From positions 1 through 64,000 of the forward strand of contig CAWZYX010000002.1 of the NCBI GenBank assembly GCA_963966315.1: 64,000 nt of DNA, given 5' to 3'. Every line of letters starts with the position of its first letter. Position 1 is the stretch's first letter. Below the pieces are notes generated by a model that saw only the letters and a list, made by a program, of their open reading frames with translations, searched no databases and had not been told where the DNA came from. Source of the DNA: Winogradskyella_A sp963966315 (GTDB lineage Bacteria > Bacteroidota > Bacteroidia > Flavobacteriales > Flavobacteriaceae). Positions 52,126-59,721 of this stretch are shown one piece after another. Position numbers and translations under genes: made by a program.

Positions 52126-54927
52126 ATGAAAACAAAATTGACGCTTGTTGTAATGCTTTGCTTTGCGTTTGCATTCTCGCAGACCACTGTTAAAGGAAAG
52201 GTTACGGACGACACCGGGCAACCCCTTCCTGGTGCCAATATCATCATTGTGGGGACAACCATTGGAACCAGTTCCGATTTTAATGGCGAATACACCCTTA
52301 CAACGGATCAATCACCACCGTTCAGTATTCAGGTTTCCTACACAGGCTTCGAACCTCAAACAGCTGAAGTTACAGCCAACAACCAATCCTTTGATTTTGC
52401 AATGAAGGAAGGGAACACTTTGGACGAAGTAGTCATCTCAGCCTCCAGAACGCCCGAACGTATTTTTGAATCACCTGTTACAGTTGAACGCTTTGGTTTA
52501 AAGGAGATAAAGAATACCGCTTCAGTTGACTTCTACGACGGACTTGAAAATCTAAAAGGTGTTGATATCAACGTAAACAGTTTAACATTCAAATCGATAA
52601 ACACACGTGGTTTCGCCACCTTTGCCAATACACGATTTATGCAGCTGGTTGATGGAATGGACAATTCCGCTCCCGCGCTGAACTTCCCCTTAGGAAACTT
52701 ATTGGGTATGACTGAAACGGATGTTAACAGTGTGGAGATACTGCCTGGTGCTGCTTCGGCCCTTTATGGTGCCAATGCTTTTAACGGAATACTGTTTATG
52801 AGAAGTAAAAGTCCGTTTGACAATCAGGGGATAAGTGGCTATATCAAAAGAGGGATCACCTCACAGGAAGCAGCTGGGGATAATGATTATACAGATGTTG
52901 GTTTAAGAATGGCCTATAAGTTCAGTGAAAAATTCGCTGCCAAAGTCAATTTTGGCTACGTAAAGGGTACGGATTGGTTTGCCACCAATGAAGAAGATAA
53001 ACTATTTAGAGGTTTGACCAGGGATGATCCCGACTATGACGGGGTTAATATTTATGGTGATGAGGTAGCAACTGACATAAATAACGTTGCAGAAACACTA
53101 GAAGACTTAGGAGTTATTCCTGATGGCTCATCTGCTCTTATTCCTTCTCAGCAAGTAAGCAGAACGGGTTACAACGAACGAGATCTCACCAATTACAACG
53201 CTGAAAGTATCAAAGCAGACTGGGGACTTTATTACAGACCCTGGGGTAACGACTTTGAGATCCAGTATGTGGGTAAAATAGGTTCTGGTAATACCATTTA
53301 CCAGGGTGCCAACCGTTATAACATTAAAAACTTCTTTTTACAACAGCACAAGGTCGAAGTAAGAAATAATAATTTCTTTGTGCGTGGTTATGTAACTGAG
53401 GACAAAGCTGGTGACTCGTACGATATGGTATTTACTGGGATCAACATCAACCGAGCATGGAAAGATGACAACACCTGGTTTGGTGAATACGTTGGAGGTT
53501 TCTTAGGAGCAATCCTCGGTGGAGCTACAGAAGAAGAAGCACATCGTATTGCAAGACAAGGCGCCGATACCGGCCGATTGTTACCTGGAACTTCGGAATT
53601 CCAAACTGTATTTGATCGTGTCACTAACGATCCGGACCTGGCTACAGGATCTCGTTTTCAGGATAATTCAAAGATCTACCACAGCGATGTGAACTATAAC
53701 TTCAGTCATCTTTGGGATTGGGCCGAAGTACAATTAGGTGGCTCTTACAGGCAGTACGAACTTAATTCATTTGGAACCATTTATACGGACAATGATGGTC
53801 CAATCAATTATTCTGAGGTTGGTATTTACACACAGATCCAAAAATCACTGGAACTATCGGATGCTGTTAAATTAAAACTTACCGGTTCGCTTAGATACGA
53901 TAAGAATGAATTGTTTGACGCCTTCTTTTCGCCAAGATTTTCTGCTGGATTCACAATTAATGACAATCATAACATCAGAGGATCCTTTCAGACAGGTTTC
54001 CGTAACCCTACAACTCAGGACCTTTACATTGGACTGGACGTAGGGCGGGCTATTCTTATTGGTGGTGCTCCGGATAACCCGGCCAGAGATGTCAGAACCT
54101 ATGGTCTAAGTCCTCTTGGGCAAACGATTGTTGGTACTCCAACGCTAGACGTTACGGGTGAAGGAGCATACAACAACTCATACTTTGCAAGTTCGGTTCA
54201 ACGATTTGCAGAAACAGGTAACCCGGCAGATCTGGAGATTGCTAATTCCAATCTGGTACAACCAGAGCAGGTCTCTTCTTTTGAAGTAGGTTACCGTGGT
54301 AAACTGGGAGACATCATTATCGATGGATCTGTCTACTACAACCAGTACCAGGACTTTATTGCGAATGAAACGGTGTTATCTCCTTTTTATGGTGACGTAG
54401 GGCTAACCCAAACCTTACCGGATGGAACGCCTCTTGCCATAGCGGCAATTGCCAATGGTGACAGTCAGGCTTATCAAACCTATACCAATGCCGATGAGAA
54501 CGTCTCATCTTATGGTGCAGCCATAGGGGTCTCTGCCAAGGTCTTTAATGGCTTTGACCTGGGGTTGAATTACACCTATGCTAAACTCGATTTTGATCGT
54601 GAAAACAATCCCGATTTCAGAACGAGCTTCAACACGCCTGAGCACAAGGTTAAAGCTTCCTTTGGTAAGACGGAGTTATTTAAAAACTTTGGATTCAATG
54701 TTTCCTGGAGATGGAGTGATACTTTCTTCTGGGAAGCTTCTTTTGGAGACGGTGTGGTGCCATCCTTTAATGTGGTTGATGCACAGATCAACTACAGAGT
54801 ACCCGGCATTAAATCCACATTTAAACTCGGTGCAGCCAACCTGCTTAACGATGAGTATTTTACGGCCTTTGGAACAGGTTTCATAGGGGCTCAGTATTAC
54901 GTTTCATGGACAATTAATAATCTGTAA
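52126..54927 (+). CDS. TonB-dependent outer-membrane receptor
   Basis: A 933-residue receptor. Signal peptide 1-19 (ending FAFSQ), CarboxypepD_reg-like domain (about 20-105: TVKGKVTDDTGQPLPGANII), plug domain starting VISASRTPERIFESPVTVERF with NTRGFATFANTRFMQLVDG and VEILPGAASALYGANAFNGIL, then the barrel ending in YYVSWTINNL. It is followed after 2 bp by an SGNH-type lipoprotein, with which it probably forms a surface uptake pair. The ligand is unknown. No SusD-like gene is present. Confidence 0.9.
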   Translation: MKTKLTLVVMLCFAFAFSQTTVKGKVTDDTGQPLPGANIIIVGTTIGTSSDFNGEYTLTTDQSPPFSIQVSYTGFEPQTAEVTANNQSFDFAMKEGNTLDEVVISASRTPERIFESPVTVERFGLKEIKNTASVDFYDGLENLKGVDINVNSLTFKSINTRGFATFANTRFMQLVDGMDNSAPALNFPLGNLLGMTETDVNSVEILPGAASALYGANAFNGILFMRSKSPFDNQGISGYIKRGITSQEAAGDNDYTDVGLRMAYKFSEKFAAKVNFGYVKGTDWFATNEEDKLFRGLTRDDPDYDGVNIYGDEVATDINNVAETLEDLGVIPDGSSALIPSQQVSRTGYNERDLTNYNAESIKADWGLYYRPWGNDFEIQYVGKIGSGNTIYQGANRYNIKNFFLQQHKVEVRNNNFFVRGYVTEDKAGDSYDMVFTGININRAWKDDNTWFGEYVGGFLGAILGGATEEEAHRIARQGADTGRLLPGTSEFQTVFDRVTNDPDLATGSRFQDNSKIYHSDVNYNFSHLWDWAEVQLGGSYRQYELNSFGTIYTDNDGPINYSEVGIYTQIQKSLELSDAVKLKLTGSLRYDKNELFDAFFSPRFSAGFTINDNHNIRGSFQTGFRNPTTQDLYIGLDVGRAILIGGAPDNPARDVRTYGLSPLGQTIVGTPTLDVTGEGAYNNSYFASSVQRFAETGNPADLEIANSNLVQPEQVSSFEVGYRGKLGDIIIDGSVYYNQYQDFIANETVLSPFYGDVGLTQTLPDGTPLAIAAIANGDSQAYQTYTNADENVSSYGAAIGVSAKVFNGFDLGLNYTYAKLDFDRENNPDFRTSFNTPEHKVKASFGKTELFKNFGFNVSWRWSDTFFWEASFGDGVVPSFNVVDAQINYRVPGIKSTFKLGAANLLNDEYFTAFGTGFIGAQYYVSWTINNL

Positions 54928-54929
54928 CA

Positions 54930-56501
54930 ATGAATTTAAAATCAATAAAATATTTAGGGTTTTTTCTCTTTTCAGCAGCCCTGACATCCTGTGATAGCGA
55001 TGTTGAAAACTTTAGATTAAATCAACCTGAACCACTACCCCCCTTAGAAGCTGGCACGGCTGACTTTTCAACCTATGTTGCCTTAGGAAATTCGCTAACT
55101 GCAGGATTTACAGACAATGCCCTGTTTAGAGCAGGACAGGAAAATTCCTTTCCAAATATCGCAGCTGAAAAAATGGCTTTGATTGGAGGCGGGGTCTTTA
55201 CCCAACCTTTAACCAATGATAATTTTGGTGGTTTAGCCTTGAATGGCACACGCATTGCAGATCCTCGACTGGTTTTTGGAGGCGCCGGACCAGTTCCTCT
55301 GGAGTCAGTGATTGGCCCTGTTACTGTGACAACCGACATCGTACTCAACAATCCTATTGGTCCGTTTAACAACCTCGGAATTCCTGGTGCAGCCAGTTTT
55401 CATCTTTTAGCACCGGGATACGGAAACGTTGCCAATTTAGAAAATGGAACCGCTAATCCTTACGCGGTCAGGGTTACGGGTAATGCACCTAATGCCACTA
55501 TTTTAGAATTGGCTTTGGCCCAAAATCCAACCTTTTTCAGCCTTTGGATAGGAAACAATGATGTTCTGGGATTTGCCACCAGTGGCGGTGTTGCTCCCAT
55601 TACCGATCAGGCTACTTTTGACGCTTCCTTGGGAGCTGTTGTGGCTGCTTTGAGCAATACAGCCTCGGGTGGTGTTATTGCCAACATCCCCGATGTAACC
55701 ACCATACCGTTTTTATCAACGGTGCCATTTGACCCTTTAGACCCTTCCAATCCCGCATTTGGCCCGCAAATTCCTACACTCAATGCACAGTTTGCAGCTT
55801 TAAACGCGGCCTATGCATTTTTGGGAGTTCCTGAACGATCCGTTGTTTTTTCTGAGACGACAAATAGTCCGGTAGTCATTCACGATGAAGATCTTGAAGA
55901 CATCTCGGCTCAACTAGCCCCGGTATTAGTGGGAGGCGGACTCGATCCTTTAACAGCCGGGCTTCTGGCCAGCCAGTACGGTCAATCAAGACAAGCAACA
56001 GCAGAAGACGACCTCACACTGACCAGTTCCTCAGTAATCGCAACCCTCAATGAAAACCGCTTTAACGAATTGCTGGGTCTGGGTGTCGATCCGGAAACAG
56101 CCGGACAATTATCGATTAACGGGGTAACTTTTCCTTTGGAAAATCAATGGGTGCTGACAGCTAATGAAATCGCCGAGGCAAATGTGGCCATCAGTAATTT
56201 TAACGCTACCATTGCCGGATTGGCTTCTCAGTTTGGAATAGCTCTTGTTGATGCTAATGCACTTTTAACAGAGCTCAATACCACAGGGATTAAGTTTGAC
56301 GATTATAACTTAACTTCTGATTTAGTATTTGGGGGTGTGTTTTCACTTGATGGGGTTCACTTGACCGCAAGAGGAAATGCTCTGGCTGCAAATGAATTTT
56401 TAAAGGCTATTGATGACACCTACGGCACTAATTTTGAAGCTTCCGGTAACCTTGCCAAAGCGGGGGATTACCCAACTAATTTCTCACCAACGCTTCAGTA
56501 A
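54930..56501 (+). CDS. SGNH/GDSL-hydrolase lipoprotein
   Basis: A 523-residue lipoprotein. Lipobox LTSC at Cys21, followed by acidic DSD that could act as a surface-export signal (inference). SGNH blocks: I, YVALGNSLTAGF (nucleophile Ser within GNSLT); III, WIGNNDVLGF; V, FSLDGVHLTARGNALAANEFL (catalytic Asp-His). A long insert lies between blocks III and V. It is likely an esterase on the cell surface, supplying or trimming a ligand for the receptor encoded 2 bp upstream. The gene pair ends at a strong terminator. Confidence 0.82.
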   Translation: MNLKSIKYLGFFLFSAALTSCDSDVENFRLNQPEPLPPLEAGTADFSTYVALGNSLTAGFTDNALFRAGQENSFPNIAAEKMALIGGGVFTQPLTNDNFGGLALNGTRIADPRLVFGGAGPVPLESVIGPVTVTTDIVLNNPIGPFNNLGIPGAASFHLLAPGYGNVANLENGTANPYAVRVTGNAPNATILELALAQNPTFFSLWIGNNDVLGFATSGGVAPITDQATFDASLGAVVAALSNTASGGVIANIPDVTTIPFLSTVPFDPLDPSNPAFGPQIPTLNAQFAALNAAYAFLGVPERSVVFSETTNSPVVIHDEDLEDISAQLAPVLVGGGLDPLTAGLLASQYGQSRQATAEDDLTLTSSSVIATLNENRFNELLGLGVDPETAGQLSINGVTFPLENQWVLTANEIAEANVAISNFNATIAGLASQFGIALVDANALLTELNTTGIKFDDYNLTSDLVFGGVFSLDGVHLTARGNALAANEFLKAIDDTYGTNFEASGNLAKAGDYPTNFSPTLQ

Positions 56502-56520
56502 ATAAAATATTTTTGATTGA

Positions 56521-56550
56521 AAATCCCGGGGTCACCTCCGGGATTTTTTA
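56521..56550 (+). terminator. Rho-independent terminator
   Basis: Perfect 9-bp stem AAATCCCGG / CCGGGATTT with an eight-base loop, followed by T tract. It ends the receptor-lipoprotein operon. Confidence 0.88.
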
Positions 56551-56617
56551 TTTAATAACTCCTGGATTCAAGTGGTGTTAGGCAATAACTGTCGGGGTCT
56601 TTTTTTTGCTTCAAATA

Positions 56618-56651
56618 TTGTATTTATAATTAAGATAAAAATGTATCTTTG
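56618..56651 (+). promoter_or_regulatory. promoter of atpD
   Basis: -7 element TATCTTTG at 56644-56651 matches TAnnTTTG; a TTG at 56618-56620 lies 23 bp upstream. The leader is about 60 bases. Confidence 0.65.
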
Positions 56652-56713
56652 CAGCGCGAAAACCAGAAGGTTTTTTCCCTTTTAAAATATTGAAAAATAA
56701 AAATATATAAGTA

Positions 56714-58222
56714 ATGTCAAAAGTTACAGGTAAAGTTGCACAGATCGTTGGTCCGGTTATCGATGTTGAATTTGGTGCAGGCGATGAGCTACCAAAGATT
56801 TATGATTCGCTAGAAATTAAAAGACCTGATGGATCAACATTGGTCCTTGAAGTACAGTCGCACATAGGTGAAGATACCGTACGAACCATTGCCATGGATT
56901 CGTCAGACGGTTTGAGTAGGGGTACTGAGGTCCTTTCCACAGGAGCGCCCATCCAAATGCCCATAGGTGAAGATGTTTACGGTCGATTATTTAATGTAAT
57001 TGGAGACGCCATAGACGGACTTGGGAACTTACCAAAAGCTAATGACAATGGTCTTCCAATCCACAGACAGGCACCTAAGTTTGAGGACCTGTCTACTTCT
57101 ACGGAGGTTCTGTTTACGGGGATCAAAGTGATTGATCTTATTGAGCCTTATGCCAAAGGAGGGAAGATTGGATTGTTTGGAGGTGCTGGTGTTGGAAAAA
57201 CAGTACTTATTCAGGAGTTGATCAACAATATTGCAAAAGGACACGGTGGTTTGTCTGTATTTGCCGGAGTAGGAGAACGAACTCGTGAAGGAAACGACCT
57301 GCTAAGAGAGATGCTGGAATCTGGTATCATTAAGTACGGTGATGACTTTATGCATTCGATGGAAGAAGGCGGCTGGGATCTTCAGAAAGTGGATAAAAAG
57401 GCCATGAAAGAATCTAAAGCAACCTTCGTGTTTGGTCAGATGAATGAACCTCCAGGAGCACGTGCTCGTGTGGCCTTGTCTGGTTTAACCATAGCTGAGT
57501 ATTTCCGTGATGGTGCAGGTGATGGTCAGGGGAAAGACGTTCTGTTCTTCGTAGATAACATTTTCCGTTTTACACAAGCTGGTTCTGAGGTGTCTGCACT
57601 TCTTGGGCGTATGCCTTCAGCAGTAGGTTATCAGCCGACCCTGGCCACGGAAATGGGTGCTATGCAAGAGCGTATCACCTCTACAAAAAAGGGATCTATT
57701 ACATCTGTTCAGGCGGTATATGTACCTGCAGACGACTTAACGGACCCTGCACCCGCAACGACCTTTGCCCACCTGGATGCCACAACAGTACTATCACGTA
57801 AGATTGCAGAGCTTGGTATCTATCCTGCAGTGGATCCATTAGATTCTACTTCCAGAATTCTAACCGCGGAAATTTTGGGAGATGACCATTACAACTGTGC
57901 TCAACGGGTAAAAGAGCTCCTACAGCGATATAAAGAACTACAGGACATCATTGCCATTTTAGGAATGGAAGAATTATCTGAAGAAGATAAACTGGCGGTA
58001 TCAAGAGCAAGACGTGTTCAGCGATTCTTGTCACAGCCTTTCCACGTAGCGGAGCAATTTACCGGGATACCAGGAGTTCTAGTAGACATTAAAGAGACCA
58101 TAAAAGGGTTTAACATGATCATGGATGGTGAATTAGATCACCTTCCGGAAGCAGCATTCAACTTAAAAGGGTCAATTGAGGAAGCCATAGAGGCTGGTGA
58201 GAAAATGTTGGCTGAAGCATAA
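56714..58222 (+). CDS. atpD: ATP synthase subunit beta
   Basis: Catalytic subunit of the F1 head. 502 residues. Walker A GGAGVGKTVLIQEL, then GERTREGNDL, VFGQMNEPPGARARVALSGLT and the Walker B strand VLFFVDNIFRFTQAGSEVSALLGRMPSAVGYQPTL. It is separate from the other ATP synthase genes and followed only by atpC, as is usual in Flavobacteriia. Confidence 0.98.
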   Translation: MSKVTGKVAQIVGPVIDVEFGAGDELPKIYDSLEIKRPDGSTLVLEVQSHIGEDTVRTIAMDSSDGLSRGTEVLSTGAPIQMPIGEDVYGRLFNVIGDAIDGLGNLPKANDNGLPIHRQAPKFEDLSTSTEVLFTGIKVIDLIEPYAKGGKIGLFGGAGVGKTVLIQELINNIAKGHGGLSVFAGVGERTREGNDLLREMLESGIIKYGDDFMHSMEEGGWDLQKVDKKAMKESKATFVFGQMNEPPGARARVALSGLTIAEYFRDGAGDGQGKDVLFFVDNIFRFTQAGSEVSALLGRMPSAVGYQPTLATEMGAMQERITSTKKGSITSVQAVYVPADDLTDPAPATTFAHLDATTVLSRKIAELGIYPAVDPLDSTSRILTAEILGDDHYNCAQRVKELLQRYKELQDIIAILGMEELSEEDKLAVSRARRVQRFLSQPFHVAEQFTGIPGVLVDIKETIKGFNMIMDGELDHLPEAAFNLKGSIEEAIEAGEKMLAEA

Positions 58223-58264
58223 AATAGCTTCAAGACTTAAGTTTAAATCCTAAAGCATACGATT

Positions 58265-58558
58265 ATGTATTTAGAAATAGTATCACCAGAAGCAATTTTA
58301 TTCAGTTCAGAAGTTGACTCTGTGGTGGTCCCCGGTGTTAAAGGTGAGTTTGAAATGTTAAACAACCACGCTCCTGTTGTATCAATACTGAAAGCTGGGA
58401 CTGTAAGAATTAAGGTTCATACACAAGACCATCTTGTCTATGACCAATTGCACGGAGATGTGGAACCTCACTTTGAAGACCACAAGGTATTAACTCTGCA
58501 GATCAAATCCGGTACGGTGGAGTCTAAAGACAACCGTGTGATCATTTTAGCCGATTAG
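58265..58558 (+). CDS. atpC: ATP synthase subunit epsilon (short form)
   Basis: A 97-residue protein holding only the N-terminal beta-sandwich domain: MYLEIVSPEAILFSSEVDSVVVPGVKGEFEMLNNHAPVVS. The C-terminal helical domain, which inhibits ATP hydrolysis in other bacteria, is absent. The gene ends at a normal stop with a terminator, so this is its real length and not a truncation by mutation. Confidence 0.93.
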   Translation: MYLEIVSPEAILFSSEVDSVVVPGVKGEFEMLNNHAPVVSILKAGTVRIKVHTQDHLVYDQLHGDVEPHFEDHKVLTLQIKSGTVESKDNRVIILAD

Positions 58559-58579
58559 TGAAGAAGGACTAAAGAATAT

Positions 58580-58616
58580 AAAAAAAGCGCGGTGGATTAT
58601 CACTGCGCTTTTTTTA
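58580..58616 (+). terminator. terminator after atpC
   Basis: A-tract, stem AAGCGCGGTG with CACTGCGCTT (one G-T pair), loop GATTAT, T tract. It may work in both directions, also ending the small minus-strand gene that stops at 58631. Confidence 0.8.
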
Positions 58617-58630
58617 TGTAGTCCTCATTT

Positions 58631-58798
58631 TTAATTAGAACCCAATTGTGCTAAGGCATTGTAGTACACTTCGTCCTGAAAGGCTCCAAGTAATACAAAT
58701 ACCGATTTTACAAAAAATACCAGGAACAGAGCTACGGCTACAAGTGTAATTACGTCGAAGATCCTCTTTTCCCGAAATGAGTTACTGATTGATTTCAT
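58631..58798 (-). CDS. small single-span membrane protein, 55 aa
   Basis: A short ORF between atpC and the repressor gene. Sequence parts: MKSISNSFREKRIFDVITLV, then the membrane helix AVALFLVFFVKSVFVLLGAF, and the polar tail QDEVYYNALAQLGSN. A basic N-terminus before the helix predicts an inside N-terminus. Codon use is normal. The minus-strand region just upstream has TTATTTTG, one base off the -7 consensus. A terminator lies directly beyond its stop. Function unknown. Confidence 0.6.
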   Translation of the reverse strand: MKSISNSFREKRIFDVITLVAVALFLVFFVKSVFVLLGAFQDEVYYNALAQLGSN

Positions 58799-58867
58799 GA
58801 CCCCTGATTTTGTTAGTTATGGTATGAAGGTACAAAATAATTAACAATATTTTAAGATTTATAACGA

Positions 58868-59644
58868 TTAATTAATCTGTACGCCTTTGATCTGCTCCAA
58901 TTCCACCTTCAGTTCCTGGAACATATTAACAATACTACTCAGCTTTAATTCCTTCTCGTCGTACTCTTGAGTGTTGATGCAGCAGGTAAACTCCCATAGC
59001 TCCAAAACAGCCGATCTAGGTACCAGATAAGGTTGATAGGATTTATTGTCTGAGCTCAGCAGCAGATGGGTTTCGTTATCTTCGGGAAGGTACACGCGTT
59101 TATATACCAGCCCATCTTCTTTGGTGAGCACAATATAAGTTCTGCCGTTTTTAAGATCTCTGATGTCCTCCAGAAATTTAGCTACTACAAAAGCTCCGTC
59201 CTTTACAGGCAACATAGAATCCCCTTTGATTGGAAAAGCCCTGTGGGTACCTGTCGGCAGGAACGGAAGTTTGATCTTTTGCAGTTGTTCTATGTACTCC
59301 GGATCGTCGTAACCCGCCAGATATCCGGCAGAAGCCTTTGCCGGAATGATCTCAATAAGATCTTCATTATTCTCATTGACGGTAACAGGAAATAACACGC
59401 GCTTGTTTCCTACTTCAATGAAAGAAGTATCCTTGGCCAAACGCAGGTCTTTTCGCACCAGAATATCAATAGGTATGTTAAAGTAATTGGACAGGTCGAT
59501 CAGTCGCTCTATAGGAGGCTCGGACCTGCCCTCTTCGTAGGAGCCTACCATTGATCGTGACCACCCCAACTCATCTGCAAAACGCTCCTGAGACAGTTGC
59601 TTCAAATTTCTAAGATGTCTGATGTTTACCTGAATGGGTTTCAT
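58868..59644 (-). CDS. LexA-like repressor: XRE HTH plus S24 peptidase
   Basis: A 258-residue regulator. N-terminal XRE-type HTH (about 8-62: LRNLKQLSQERFADELGWSRSMVGSYEEGR). C-terminal S24 domain with candidate self-cleavage Ala106-Gly107 (KASAGYLAG), nucleophile Ser143 (IKGDSML) and general base Lys182 (LVYKRVY). This suits a SOS-type repressor that cleaves itself on RecA activation. It is divergent from the dnaE-dinB pair, which it probably controls together with itself through the ACTAC repeats in between. A phage repressor is the alternative, but no phage genes are near. Confidence 0.88.
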   Translation of the reverse strand: MKPIQVNIRHLRNLKQLSQERFADELGWSRSMVGSYEEGRSEPPIERLIDLSNYFNIPIDILVRKDLRLAKDTSFIEVGNKRVLFPVTVNENNEDLIEIIPAKASAGYLAGYDDPEYIEQLQKIKLPFLPTGTHRAFPIKGDSMLPVKDGAFVVAKFLEDIRDLKNGRTYIVLTKEDGLVYKRVYLPEDNETHLLLSSDNKSYQPYLVPRSAVLELWEFTCCINTQEYDEKELKLSSIVNMFQELKVELEQIKGVQIN

Positions 59645-59668
59645 AAATGAAATACTTTAACACGGTTT

Positions 59669-59713
59669 ACTACAAATATAAGCAATACTTACTACATATA
59701 GTAGTTATTTTTG
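59669..59713. promoter_or_regulatory. divergent promoters with ACTAC/GTAGT operator-like repeats
   Basis: In 77 bp between the repressor and dnaE: ACTAC at 59669-59673 and again at 59691-59695 (22 bp apart, about two helical turns), the second followed by GTAGT at 59701-59705, forming an inverted repeat with spacer ATATA. A minus-strand -7 TATATTTG (59673-59680) and a plus-strand -7 TATTTTTG (59706-59713) both fit TAnnTTTG. Each ACTAC site touches one -7 element, as expected for a shared auto-regulated operator. Confidence 0.65.
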
Positions 59714-59721
59714 TTTTCCCA

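Noticed and set aside
59647..59721. N-terminal 25-residue extension of the DnaE-type polymerase
   Set aside because: The residues are not family-like, and the region holds promoters and operator repeats; ATG 59722 matches the family start.
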